A DNA stretch of 64,000 nucleotides from Halomonas urmiana (GTDB taxonomy: Bacteria > Pseudomonadota > Gammaproteobacteria > Pseudomonadales > Halomonadaceae), in the NCBI RefSeq assembly GCF_005780185.1, contig NZ_VBUI01000022.1, positions 1 through 64,000 of the forward strand, read 5' to 3'. Numbering within the stretch: position 1 is the first letter of the stretch; each line of letters begins with the position of its first letter. Under the pieces are notes generated by a model. The model was given only the letters and a program-made list of their open reading frames with translations, was not told the origin of the DNA and did not search any database. A program made the position numbers and the translations under genes. This document shows positions 51,987 to 61,220 of the stretch, one piece after another.

Positions 51987-54779
51987 ATGACACTGGCCCT
52001 CATCGTCCTGTTACCGCTGCTCGGTGCGCTGCTACCGGCGCTGTATCGACGCGGCACCTGCCGACGGCTCGCCTGCCTGGCGGCCCTGCCCACTGTCTCG
52101 AGCCTTCTCCTGCTGTTGAGCGTTCTGCCGCGGATCTCGAGCGGCGAGACGATCATTGCCGAGCTTGGCTGGCTGCCCTCGCTGGGACTCAACCTGGCGC
52201 TGCGACTCGACGCCCTGGGCCTGCTGTTCGCCCTGCTGATCACCGGTATCGGTGGCTTGATCCTGCTCTTCGCGCGCTACTACTTCGAGGGCAGCGCCTC
52301 GGCCGCACGTTTCTTCACCCTGGTGCTGCTGTTCATGGCGGTCATGCTGGGCATCGTGCTTTCCGAGAATCTGCTGTTCATGCTGGTGTTCTGGGAGCTG
52401 ACCAGCCTGGTGTCGTTCCTGCTGATCGGCTTTCACAGCGACCGCCAGGCGGCCCGGCTGGGCGCGCGGATGTCGCTGGTGATCACCGGCGGCGGCGGGC
52501 TGGCCCTGTTCGGCGGCATCGTGCTGCTCGGCCAGGCCGCCGGCAGCTACGAGCTCTCGGTGGTGCTCGAGGCCGGCGAGCGGATCCGCGCCCACGAGCA
52601 CTATGGCCTGATGCTCAACCTGATCCTGCTCGGCGCCTTCACCAAGTCGGCCCAGTTCCCCTTCCACCTCTGGCTGCCCCACGCCATGACGGCGCCGACA
52701 CCGGTCTCCGCCTACCTGCACAGCGCGACCATGGTCAAGGCAGGGCTCTTCCTGCTCGCCAGGCTGCATCCGGCCCTGGCGGATACGGAACTCTGGTTCC
52801 ACCTGGTCACCCTGACCGGGATGCTGACGCTGATGGTGGGGGCCTTCGTGGCCATGTTCATGCACGACATGAAGGGGCTGCTGGCCTACTCCACGGTCTC
52901 CCACCTGGGGCTGATCATGCTGCTGCTGGGGCTGGGCACGCCCATGGCGCTGGCGGCGGCACTCTTCCACCTGGTGTGCCATGCGCTGTTCAAGGCGCCG
53001 TTGTTCATGATGGCGGGTTACGTGGATCGCGCCACCGGCACCCGCGACATGCGCCGCATCAACGGCATGTGGCGCTTCATGCCGACGCTGATGGCGCTCT
53101 CGGCGATCCCCGCCGCCGCCATGGCCGGCCTGCCGCTGATGAGCGGCTACCTGAGCAAGAAGATGCTGTTCGGCGAGAGCCTGCGGGTGGTCACACCGGA
53201 ATGGGCGACGCTGGTGATCCCCGCCTGGGTCACCCTGGCAGGGCTCTTCTCGGTGGCCTACTCGATTCGCATCTTCCATAACGTCTACTTCAACGGGCGG
53301 CCCATCGACCTGCCCGTCTGGCCGCCCCACGAGCCCCGCAAGGCGGCCCTCACGCCGATCGCGCTGCTGGCCCTGGCCACGCTCCTGATGGGCCTGGCGC
53401 CGCAGGGGGTCTACGCGACGCTCGTCCACCCGGCGTTCGAGGCCGCGCGCCAGGCAGAGCTTGCCGCCTACGACTTCGCGACGCTGGGCGGCACCCGAAC
53501 GGGGCTGATGAGCCTCGTCGCGCTGGCGGGGGGCGCGCTCTTCTATGCGATCCGCAATCCGCTGTTCCGCCTCCACGCCCGCCTGCCCGAGGTGGATGCC
53601 AAGGAGATCTTCGACTGGGCCATGCGCCGCGCCATCGAGCTCTCCCAGCGCCGGGTCTTCCAGCTCGAGAACGGCTCGCTGCAGCGCTACCTGACCTTCA
53701 TCATGGTCACCGTGGTGGTGCTGGTCGGCGTGGAGCTGCTCGCCGTGGCGCACTGGAACGGCGGCGTGCCGCTGGCCGCCCTCGACCCGCTGACCGTGCT
53801 GGCCGCCGGCCTGCTCTGCCTGGCGGCCATCGGCGTGGTGGTCTTCCACCACCATCGGCTGCCGGCCCTGTTGCTGCTCGGGGTGACCGGGCTCTTCGTG
53901 ACCGTCGCCTTCGCGCGGTTCTCGGCGCCGGACCTCGCCCTGACCCAGCTGATGGTGGAGGTGATGGCGGTGGTGATCATGATGCTGGCGCTCTCCTTCC
54001 TGCCCCAGCTGTCGCCCCGGGAGTCCACGCGTTTGAGGATGGGACGCGACCTGGCCATCGCCGTCCTGGTGGGCGTCGGCGTCGCGGCCTTCAGCTTCGC
54101 CATCCTGACCCGCCCGCAGCACACCATCTCCGACTTCTTCCTCGCCAACAGCCTGCCCGGCGGAGGCGGCACCAACGTGGTCAATGTGATCCTGGTGGAC
54201 TTCCGCGGCTTCGATACCCTGGGCGAGATCACCGTGCTCGGCATCGCGGCCGTGGCGGTCTTCGCCTTCACCCGCGACCTGCATCTCAAGGAGCGGGTGG
54301 TCGACACCAATCCCGGGCACTGGGTGGCCGAGCCGCACCCGATCATGCTCAGCACCGTGGCCCGGCTGGTGCTGCCGATCGCCCTGCTGGTCTCGGCCTA
54401 TATCTTCCTGCGCGGCCACAACCTGCCCGGCGGCGGCTTCATCGCCGGGCTGATCACCGCCGTGGCCTTCACGCTGCAGTACATGGCGGGCGGCCTGGTC
54501 TGGGCCCAGACACGCATGCTGACCGCCTTCCGGCCGCTGATCGGGGCCGGCCTGTTGATCGCCGTGGTCACCGGGCTCGGCAGCTGGCTGTTCGGCTACC
54601 CGTTCCTCACTTCGGCCCACGGCCACTTGAACCTGCCGCTGATCGGTGAGTTCGAGCTGGCCACCGCCATGCTCTTCGACCTCGGCGTCTATGCCACCGT
54701 GGTCGGGGCGACGCTGCTGGTGCTGGCCAACCTCGGCAAGCTGATGACCGTAGCCGGCCCCGGCAAGGAGATCGGCTGA
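51987..54779 (+). CDS. mrpA: Mrp/Pha cation:proton antiporter subunit A (fused A+B)
   Basis: The largest subunit of the multi-subunit Na+(K+)/H+ antiporter, 930 residues. The N-terminal 14-helix part is homologous to complex I NuoL: ENLLFMLVFWELTSLVSFLL holds the key Glu, FTKSAQFPFHLWLPHAM and SATMVKAGLFLLARL hold the proton-path lysines, and SHLGLIMLLLGLGTP follows. After about residue 770 a second MrpB-like part includes FLRGHNLPGGGFIAGLITAV. This fused A+B form defines the six-gene (PhaAB-type, group 2) antiporters. First gene of the operon, overlapping mrpC by one base. Confidence 0.95.
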   Translation: MTLALIVLLPLLGALLPALYRRGTCRRLACLAALPTVSSLLLLLSVLPRISSGETIIAELGWLPSLGLNLALRLDALGLLFALLITGIGGLILLFARYYFEGSASAARFFTLVLLFMAVMLGIVLSENLLFMLVFWELTSLVSFLLIGFHSDRQAARLGARMSLVITGGGGLALFGGIVLLGQAAGSYELSVVLEAGERIRAHEHYGLMLNLILLGAFTKSAQFPFHLWLPHAMTAPTPVSAYLHSATMVKAGLFLLARLHPALADTELWFHLVTLTGMLTLMVGAFVAMFMHDMKGLLAYSTVSHLGLIMLLLGLGTPMALAAALFHLVCHALFKAPLFMMAGYVDRATGTRDMRRINGMWRFMPTLMALSAIPAAAMAGLPLMSGYLSKKMLFGESLRVVTPEWATLVIPAWVTLAGLFSVAYSIRIFHNVYFNGRPIDLPVWPPHEPRKAALTPIALLALATLLMGLAPQGVYATLVHPAFEAARQAELAAYDFATLGGTRTGLMSLVALAGGALFYAIRNPLFRLHARLPEVDAKEIFDWAMRRAIELSQRRVFQLENGSLQRYLTFIMVTVVVLVGVELLAVAHWNGGVPLAALDPLTVLAAGLLCLAAIGVVVFHHHRLPALLLLGVTGLFVTVAFARFSAPDLALTQLMVEVMAVVIMMLALSFLPQLSPRESTRLRMGRDLAIAVLVGVGVAAFSFAILTRPQHTISDFFLANSLPGGGGTNVVNVILVDFRGFDTLGEITVLGIAAVAVFAFTRDLHLKERVVDTNPGHWVAEPHPIMLSTVARLVLPIALLVSAYIFLRGHNLPGGGFIAGLITAVAFTLQYMAGGLVWAQTRMLTAFRPLIGAGLLIAVVTGLGSWLFGYPFLTSAHGHLNLPLIGEFELATAMLFDLGVYATVVGATLLVLANLGKLMTVAGPGKEIG

Positions 54780-55117
54780 TGGAACTGCTCTATGCGATGA
54801 CGCTGGGCGTGCTGACCACCTGCGGGGTCTACCTGCTGCTGCGGGCGCGCACCTTCACGGTGATCCTGGGCCTCACCCTGCTCTCCCACGCCGTCAATCT
54901 CTACCTCTTCGCCTCGGGGCGGCTGGTCGCCGGCGCGCCGGCCATCGTCGGCCTCGCCGAGCGCTCGGCCGACCCGCTGCCCCAGGCCCTGGTGCTGACC
55001 GCCATCGTCATCGGCTTCGCCATGACCGCCTTCGTGGTGGTGCTGGCCCTCAAGGCGGCGGTGGAGCTGCGCAACGACCACGTCGACGGCGAGAACCCAG
55101 ACGAGGATCGCCTGTGA
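54779..55117 (+). CDS. mrpC: Mrp antiporter subunit C
   Basis: A NuoK-like 112-residue subunit with three membrane helices: YAMTLGVLTTCGVYLLLRAR, VILGLTLLSHAVNLYLFASG and QALVLTAIVIGFAMTAFVVV. The LTLLSHAVNL and PLPQALVLTAIVIG motifs are diagnostic of MrpC. It has an acidic C-terminus. Start overlaps mrpA (TGATG) and stop overlaps mrpD. Confidence 0.96.
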   Translation: MELLYAMTLGVLTTCGVYLLLRARTFTVILGLTLLSHAVNLYLFASGRLVAGAPAIVGLAERSADPLPQALVLTAIVIGFAMTAFVVVLALKAAVELRNDHVDGENPDEDRL

Positions 55118-56637
55118 ACCATGCGCTGATCCTGCCGATCCTGCTGCCCCTGATCACCGGGGCGAGCCTGCTGCTGCTCTACCGGCTGCCGTTCGGCGTG
55201 CAGCGCCTGGCCGGCATCGCCAGCACCCTGGGCCTCGTGCTGCTGGGCACCTGGGCCCTTGGCGCGGCTGGCGGCGGGGAGTATCGGCTCTACCATGCCG
55301 GCGACTGGCCGGCGCCCTTCGGCATCGTGCTGATCCTCGACCGACTCAGCGCCCTCATGCTGGCGCTGACCGCCGTGCTGGGTTTCTGCTGCCTGCTCTA
55401 TGCCAGCCGCGGCATCGACCGCCGCGGAGCGCACTTCCACGCCCTCTTCCAGTTCCAGCTGGCCGGCCTCAACGGCGCCTTCCTCACCGGCGACCTGTTC
55501 AACCTCTTCGTGTTCTTCGAGATCCTGCTGATCGCCTCCTATGCGCTGCTGCTGCATGGCGGCGGGCGGGCGCGCAGCCGCGCCGGCCTGCACTACGTGA
55601 TCATCAACCTGGTGGGCTCGGCGCTATTCCTGATCGCCCTGGGCACCCTCTACGGGCTCACCGGCACCCTCAACATGGCCGACCTGGCGCTCGAAGTGGC
55701 CGCCGCTCCAGCGGGCGACACGCCGCTGCTGGCGGCGGCCAGCATGGTGCTGCTGGTGGTGTTCGGCATCAAGGCCGCCATCCTGCCGCTGCTGTTCTGG
55801 CTGCCCCGCGCCTATTCGGCCGCCAGCGCCCCGGTGGCCGCGCTCTTTGCCATCATGACCAAGGTCGGCATCTACGCCATCCTGCGGGTCTTCCTGCTGG
55901 TCTTCGGGCTGGGCGAGGCGCCGGTCAACGCCGCCGCCTGGCAGTGGCTGTGGCCGCTGGCGCTTGCGACCCTGGCGCTGGGCGGCGTCGGAGTGCTGGG
56001 CTCGGACAGCCTGCGTACCCTGACCGCCTACCTGGTGATCCTCTCGGTGGGCACCCTGCTCGCCACCATCAGCCTCGTCACCCCGGCTACCCTCGGCGCC
56101 GCGCTCTTCTACCTGATCCACAGCACCGGCATGGCGGCCGCCTTCTTCCTGCTCGCCGACCTGATGGGCCAGCAGCGCGACGAGGGCTACGACCGCTTCT
56201 CGGTGGTGGCGCCCGTGGGGCATCGCGGGGTGCTCGGCAGCCTGTTCTTCCTCGCCGCCATCGCCGCGGTCGGCCTGCCACCGTTCGGCGGCTTCGTCAG
56301 CAAGGCGTGGATCCTCCAGGCGAGTGCCGGGGAGCCCCGGGGGCTCTGGCTGTGGGGCGTGCTGCTCGCCGCGGCGCTGCTGACCCTGATCGCCGTCAGC
56401 CGCACCGGCAGCAGCTGGTTCTGGCGCCCCGGCCCTGCCGCCGAGTCGCGCCCGCTGGATCGCGGCTGCCTGGCCATCGTCTGTGCCATGGTGGCCCTCA
56501 ACGGCGTGCTGCCGGCGCTGGGCGAGCCGATCATGGCCTATCTCACCCTCACCGCCGAGCAGCTGATGACGCCCCAGGCCTATATCGCCGCCATGCTGCC
56601 GGAGACGCTGGCCCTCGCCGAGGAGGTCTCGCCATGA
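55114..56637 (+). CDS. mrpD: Mrp antiporter subunit D
   Basis: A NuoM/NuoN-like 507-residue subunit with about 14 helices. Marks are ILDRLSALMLALTAVLGFCC, TGDLFNLFVFFEILLIASYA with the conserved Glu, GIKAAILPLLFWLPRAYSAA with the proton-path Lys, FAIMTKVGIYAILRVF, and PFGGFVSKAWILQA. With MrpA it is thought to provide the ion-translocating routes. Overlaps its neighbours on both sides by four bases. Confidence 0.96.
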   Translation: MNHALILPILLPLITGASLLLLYRLPFGVQRLAGIASTLGLVLLGTWALGAAGGGEYRLYHAGDWPAPFGIVLILDRLSALMLALTAVLGFCCLLYASRGIDRRGAHFHALFQFQLAGLNGAFLTGDLFNLFVFFEILLIASYALLLHGGGRARSRAGLHYVIINLVGSALFLIALGTLYGLTGTLNMADLALEVAAAPAGDTPLLAAASMVLLVVFGIKAAILPLLFWLPRAYSAASAPVAALFAIMTKVGIYAILRVFLLVFGLGEAPVNAAAWQWLWPLALATLALGGVGVLGSDSLRTLTAYLVILSVGTLLATISLVTPATLGAALFYLIHSTGMAAAFFLLADLMGQQRDEGYDRFSVVAPVGHRGVLGSLFFLAAIAAVGLPPFGGFVSKAWILQASAGEPRGLWLWGVLLAAALLTLIAVSRTGSSWFWRPGPAAESRPLDRGCLAIVCAMVALNGVLPALGEPIMAYLTLTAEQLMTPQAYIAAMLPETLALAEEVSP

Positions 56638-57140
56638 CGCCGCCGCTGCGCTCCCGGCAGTTCTGGCTGCCGCACCCGCTGTTCTCGCTGTTCCTGACCC
56701 TGCTGTGGCTGCTGATGGTCAACGACCTGAGCGTGGCCCACGCCCTGCTGGGGCTGGCGCTGGGCGTGGCGATCCCCCTCGTGACCCACGCCTTCTGGCC
56801 GGAGGAGGCGAAGATCCGGCGACCGCTGCCGCTGCTGCGCTACCTGGGCGTGCTGCTGGTGGACATCCTGCGCTCCAACCTGGTGGTGGCCCTGCGCATC
56901 CTGCGCCCCGCCCGCCAGCTGCGGCCGGGCTTCTTCACCTATCCGCTCGCCCTGGAGGACGACTTCGCCATCACCCTGCTGGCCAGCACCATCTCGTTGA
57001 CGCCGGGTACCGTCTCGCTCCACTACGACAACGAGGCCAACACCCTGCTGATCCACGCCCTGCACCTGGAGGACGAGGCCGAGGCCATCGCCACCATTCG
57101 CACGCGCTACGAGCAGCCCCTGGAGGAGATCTTCCGATGA
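56634..57140 (+). CDS. mrpE: Mrp antiporter subunit E
   Basis: A 168-residue subunit with two or three membrane segments (LFSLFLTLLWLLMVNDLSVA; LLGLALGVAIPLVTHAF) and a soluble C-terminal part with ALEDDFAITLLASTISLTPG, the family signature. The C-terminal HALHLEDEAEAIATIRTRYE is also typical. Overlaps mrpD and mrpF by ATGA. Confidence 0.95.
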   Translation: MTPPLRSRQFWLPHPLFSLFLTLLWLLMVNDLSVAHALLGLALGVAIPLVTHAFWPEEAKIRRPLPLLRYLGVLLVDILRSNLVVALRILRPARQLRPGFFTYPLALEDDFAITLLASTISLTPGTVSLHYDNEANTLLIHALHLEDEAEAIATIRTRYEQPLEEIFR

Positions 57141-57406
57141 TTGCCGTCGTCATCCCCATCGCCATGACGCTCTTCGCCGTCGCCGTGCTGTTGAACTTCT
57201 ACCGCCTGGCCATCGGCCCGGACATCGTCGACCGGATCCTGGCGCTGGATACCCTGATGATCAACAGCATCGCGCTGATCGTGCTGGCCGACCTGCGCAT
57301 GGGGCTCGGCGTGCTCTTCGAGCTGGCCCTCTTGATCGCCCTGATGGGCTTCGTGAGCACCGTGGCCATGAGCAAGTACCTGCTGCGGGGGGACGTCATC
57401 GAATGA
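57137..57406 (+). CDS. mrpF: Mrp antiporter subunit F
   Basis: An 89-residue subunit with three helices (VVIPIAMTLFAVAVLLNFYR; LDTLMINSIALIVLADL; FELALLIALMGFVSTVAMSK). The central GPDIVDRILALDTL contains the conserved Asp residues of MrpF. Overlaps mrpE and mrpG by ATGA. Confidence 0.95.
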   Translation: MIAVVIPIAMTLFAVAVLLNFYRLAIGPDIVDRILALDTLMINSIALIVLADLRMGLGVLFELALLIALMGFVSTVAMSKYLLRGDVIE

Positions 57407-57747
57407 CCCACCTCGACATGCCGGCCACTCTGCAGCTCGTCGTCGCCGCCTTCCTGCTGATCGGTGCCCTGGTGGCCCTGATCGGCTCCTGGGGCCTGGC
57501 CAAGCTGCCCGACTTCTACACGCGCCTGCACGGCCCCACCAAGGCCAGCACCCTGGGCGTCGGCTGCACCCTGATCGGCTCGCTGCTCTTCTTCAGCCAC
57601 CAGCAGGACGGCGTCTCGGTCCAGGAGGCACTGGTGACGATCTTCCTGTTCGCCACCGCCCCGGTCAGCGCCCACATGCTGGGCAAGGCCGCCCTGCGCC
57701 GGCGTCTGAAGGGCGTGCCGGGAACCCGCAACATGCCAGATCGATAG
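57403..57747 (+). CDS. mrpG: Mrp antiporter subunit G
   Basis: The last subunit, 114 residues, with three helices (VVAAFLLIGALVALIGSWGL; LGVGCTLIGSLLFF; ALVTIFLFATAPVSAHMLGK). The family motif LPDFYTRLHGPTKASTLG lies between the first two. The operon therefore encodes all of AB, C, D, E, F and G, exporting Na+ (or K+) against H+, which suits a halophilic or alkali-tolerant lifestyle. Confidence 0.95.
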   Translation: MTHLDMPATLQLVVAAFLLIGALVALIGSWGLAKLPDFYTRLHGPTKASTLGVGCTLIGSLLFFSHQQDGVSVQEALVTIFLFATAPVSAHMLGKAALRRRLKGVPGTRNMPDR

Positions 57748-57989
57748 ACAACAGGTGTGTCTCGGGAAAATGAGGCGCTGTCCTGGCCTGGTGGCTAACC
57801 ACCGTCGCCATCACTAAGATGAAGCCTCCCACCAGCCTCCGCCATATGACGCGCCGCGTATCATCCCTTGGTTCTCCGCCACTATACTGACGCAACGAAG
57901 GGCCATCGGGCCCTCGGGAGTCGCGCCAGGGCGTCGGCCTTCTCTTATCCCCCGCAGGGATCGCCGATTGTCGAGCCACGAGGCAGACC

Positions 57990-60900
57990 ATGTTGGAGAT
58001 CCGCCTGCTGGGCGAGCAGAGAGTCGTGGACGCCGGAACCCCGATCGAGGCACTGCGCTCGCCACGGGTACAGGCCCTGCTGGCCTACCTGGTGATCCAT
58101 GTCGGGGCGCCACAGGGCCGCCAGCATCTGGCCGCCGTCTTCTGGCCCGACTCCAGCGAGGCCCAGGCACGCACCAACCTGCGCCGTGAACTGCACCAGC
58201 TGCGCGCCGCCCTGCCGGATGCCGACCGCTGCCTCGCCGTGGAGGCCCACAGCCTCTGCTGGCGCGAGAATGCCCCCTGCCACCTCGACCTGCTGGCCTT
58301 TCGCCGGACCGCCGCCGAGGCCGAAGCCGCGACGGACGACGATGCCTTCCTGAACTCTGCCCGTCAGGCACTGGAGGCCTATGGTGGCGACCTGTTGCCC
58401 AGCCTCCACGACGACTGGGTACTCGAGGAACGCGAACGCCTGCGCCAACGCTGCATCACCCTGCTCGACCGCCTGGCCGCCACCCTGGCCGGACAGGGTC
58501 GGCTGCCAGCAGCGCTGGAGACTGCCCGACGCCGAGTCGAACTCGAACCCCTCGAAGAGTCCGGCTATCGGGCCCTGATGCGGCTGCAGGCACTCGCCGG
58601 CGACCGCGCCATGGCGCTGCGCACCGCTCAGCGCTGTGCCACTCTCCTGGCACGCACCCTGGGTGTTGAGCCCTGCGCCGAGACCCTGGCCCTCTACGAT
58701 GAACTCTCCCACCCCGTTGAGCCGCAGCTTGCCGTGGCGCCGGCCCTGCGCCAGGCGCCACCGCTGATCGGCCGCGACACCGAGCTGGAGGTGCTCGAGT
58801 CGGCCTGGGCCCGGGTCGCCCAAGGGCCTCGCCTGATCGTGATCGCCGGCGAGGCCGGTGTGGGCAAGTCGCGCCTGGCCGCGGAGCTCGCTCACCCCAT
58901 CCAGCAGCGCGGCGCACTGGTGGCCCAGGCGCGCTGCTTCTCCTCCCCAGCCCGTCTGGCGCTCGCCCCGGTGGCCGAATGGCTGCGCAGCGCGGCGCTG
59001 CGACCGGGCATCGACCAGCTGGCACCGACCTGGCGCCAGGAGGTCGGACGGCTGGTCCCCGAGCTGGGCACCAGCCCTGCCTCGGCGCCCCTCGCCGATG
59101 CCTGGCAGCGCCGCCAGTTCTTCGAAGGGCTGGCGCGTACGATCCTCGCCGATGGGCGTCCCACGCTGCTGGTGCTCGACGATCTGCAATGGTGCGACGG
59201 TGAGACCCTGGCCTGGCTCGAGGTGCTGCTCCACCTGGAACCGGCCGCGCCCTTGCTGCTGGTCACCACCCTGCGCAGCGAGGAGTTCGACGACAACCTC
59301 GAGCTGGTGGCCTGCTGCCGACGCCTCCAGGCCCAGGGGCTGCTCAAGCGTCTTGAGCTCGCACCCCTTGAGGCACGCCAGACCGCCGAACTCGCCGCCG
59401 CCCTGCACGACGCTCCGCTCGACGCCGCGGAGGCGCATCGATTGCAGGCGCACACCGGCGGCTTCCCCTTGTTCGTGGTCGAGTCGCTGCGCGAGGGCGG
59501 GACACGGTCGTCACGCTGCGAGGCGATCCTGGACCAGCGGCTCGCGCGACTCGGTCCCGCGGCGGAAGAGCTGATCGGGCTGGCGGCCACCCTGGGACGG
59601 AGCTTCTCCTTCGACCTGCTGGCCACCGCCAGCGAGCTCGACGAGGCCAGCCTACAAGGCGCCTTCGACGAGCTATGGCAGCGACGGCTGCTGTGCGAAT
59701 ACTCCCCGTTTACCTATGACTTCGCCCACGACCTGCTCCGCGAGGCCGCCTATCGCCGGCTCACTCCGCCGCACCGCCGACTGCTGCACCGTCGCCTGGC
59801 GATCGCCATGGAAAGCACCGTCAACGACGAAGGCGCCATGCTGGCGGCCCAGGTCGCCGAACAATTCGAGGCGGGGGGCCAGCCCGAGCGGGCAATCCAC
59901 TATCACGCCCTCGCCGCCGAGACCGCCACCGCGGTGTTCGCCCTCGCTGACGCCATCCGTCATTACGACCGGGCGCTCGCGCTGCTGGCCGAGCGACCAC
60001 CCGGTGCGACGCGCGACCGGCGCGAGCTGGCCCTGAGCGAAGCGCTGGTGTCACCGCTCGCCGCCCTGCACGGCTATGCAGCCCCGCGGGTCGGCGACAC
60101 CATCGAGCGCAGCGTCACGTTGAGCGAGGGCCTCGGTGAAACCAGGGAAACCGACCGCGGCCGGGCCGCCCTGTGCTGGCACCGCTTCGTTCAGGGGCGC
60201 ATGCAGGAGTCCGCGGACCTGGCGCAGTACCTGGCGGCTCCCCAGACCCGAACCGGCTGGCGCCGCCAGGCGCTATCGCTACCGCTGTTCGGCCTCGGCC
60301 GACACCGGGAGGCCTTGGATTGCCTTCAGGGCGACACGCCGGAGACGGAAGACGATGACCGGCACCTGTTTGGCTTCCACGCCACGGTGCTGGTACGCGG
60401 CGCCGAGGCACACCTGCACTGGCTGGTAGGGCAAGCCGGCGATGCAACGGCAACCGCGGCCTCCTCCCTGCGGCTGGCCAACGCCTCCGGCCAACCCTTC
60501 GAGGTAGCGATCGCCCACGGCTACGCGGCGATCACCTACCACCTGCTCGGCGACCGCGAACGCACCGACGAGCACGCCGCCACCCTGCGGCGCCATTGCA
60601 CGCGCTACGGCTTCGCCTACTACGGCGAGTGGGGGCGGATCCTGGCCGGCCGCCTGACCAGCGGCGCGGCCGGCGAGGCGCTCATCCGCCAGGGTATCGA
60701 GCGGCTGCGCCAGCAACACGCCGGGGCGCGCATGCCGTTCTGGCTCGCCCTGCTCGCCGAGGTGCTGGTCGAGACCGACCGCCCCGCCGAGGCGGGCCGG
60801 ATTCTCGGCGAAGCACGTGACTGGGCCGAGGCCCACGGCGACACCTGGTGGCTTCCGGAACTCTGGCGCCTCGACGCCGCCGTCTGCCCGGCGGGCGAGG

Positions 60901-61118
60901 CCGAAGAGCGCCTCCAGCGAGCCCTGGCGATCGCCACCGAGCAGGGCGCTCTGGCGTTGCAACTGCGCGCCGCCCTCGACCTGGCAGATCGCCACCTCAC
61001 CGCGGGTCGCCACGAGGCGGCACGCGACCTGCTCGGCCCCCTGCGCTGGCAAGCCTCTGGCTGCAACCCCGCCGAATTGGCCGCCCTCGACGCAATGCTC
61101 GAGCGCACCTGCACCTAA
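57990..61118 (+). CDS. AfsR/SARP-like BTAD-ATPase-TPR regulator
   Basis: A 1042-residue multidomain protein. Residues 1-90 form a winged-helix DNA-binding region (MLEIRLLGEQRVVDAG, then ARTNLRRELHQLRAALPDAD). Residues 95-240 are a bacterial transcriptional activator domain (DLLPSLHDDWVLEERERLRQ; LEPLEESGYRALMRLQALAG). An AAA ATPase follows from about 255 with Walker A VIAGEAGVGKSRLAAELAHP and Walker B TLLVLDDLQWCD. The C-terminal 400 residues are TPR-like helices. This is the AfsR architecture, well known in actinomycetes and less so in gammaproteobacteria. It lies 102 bp before an FAD oxidoreductase and cupin on the same strand, its probable targets. Confidence 0.88.
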   Translation: MLEIRLLGEQRVVDAGTPIEALRSPRVQALLAYLVIHVGAPQGRQHLAAVFWPDSSEAQARTNLRRELHQLRAALPDADRCLAVEAHSLCWRENAPCHLDLLAFRRTAAEAEAATDDDAFLNSARQALEAYGGDLLPSLHDDWVLEERERLRQRCITLLDRLAATLAGQGRLPAALETARRRVELEPLEESGYRALMRLQALAGDRAMALRTAQRCATLLARTLGVEPCAETLALYDELSHPVEPQLAVAPALRQAPPLIGRDTELEVLESAWARVAQGPRLIVIAGEAGVGKSRLAAELAHPIQQRGALVAQARCFSSPARLALAPVAEWLRSAALRPGIDQLAPTWRQEVGRLVPELGTSPASAPLADAWQRRQFFEGLARTILADGRPTLLVLDDLQWCDGETLAWLEVLLHLEPAAPLLLVTTLRSEEFDDNLELVACCRRLQAQGLLKRLELAPLEARQTAELAAALHDAPLDAAEAHRLQAHTGGFPLFVVESLREGGTRSSRCEAILDQRLARLGPAAEELIGLAATLGRSFSFDLLATASELDEASLQGAFDELWQRRLLCEYSPFTYDFAHDLLREAAYRRLTPPHRRLLHRRLAIAMESTVNDEGAMLAAQVAEQFEAGGQPERAIHYHALAAETATAVFALADAIRHYDRALALLAERPPGATRDRRELALSEALVSPLAALHGYAAPRVGDTIERSVTLSEGLGETRETDRGRAALCWHRFVQGRMQESADLAQYLAAPQTRTGWRRQALSLPLFGLGRHREALDCLQGDTPETEDDDRHLFGFHATVLVRGAEAHLHWLVGQAGDATATAASSLRLANASGQPFEVAIAHGYAAITYHLLGDRERTDEHAATLRRHCTRYGFAYYGEWGRILAGRLTSGAAGEALIRQGIERLRQQHAGARMPFWLALLAEVLVETDRPAEAGRILGEARDWAEAHGDTWWLPELWRLDAAVCPAGEAEERLQRALAIATEQGALALQLRAALDLADRHLTAGRHEAARDLLGPLRWQASGCNPAELAALDAMLERTCT

Positions 61119-61220
61119 AACTAAAACACGCCACCTGCCTCCCGCGAACGCCTCACGAACGCTACGCGAACGCCACCGGGTCCATGCTCGAGTCTCCAGA
61201 CAAACCCTCAGGAGGCATCC

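Noticed and set aside
52032..54626. An 864-codon open frame antisense to mrpA, rich in Gln, His and Arg
   Set aside because: Composition is that of a reverse reading of a Leu/Val-rich membrane protein gene, with no ribosome site; mrpA on the other strand is unmistakable.
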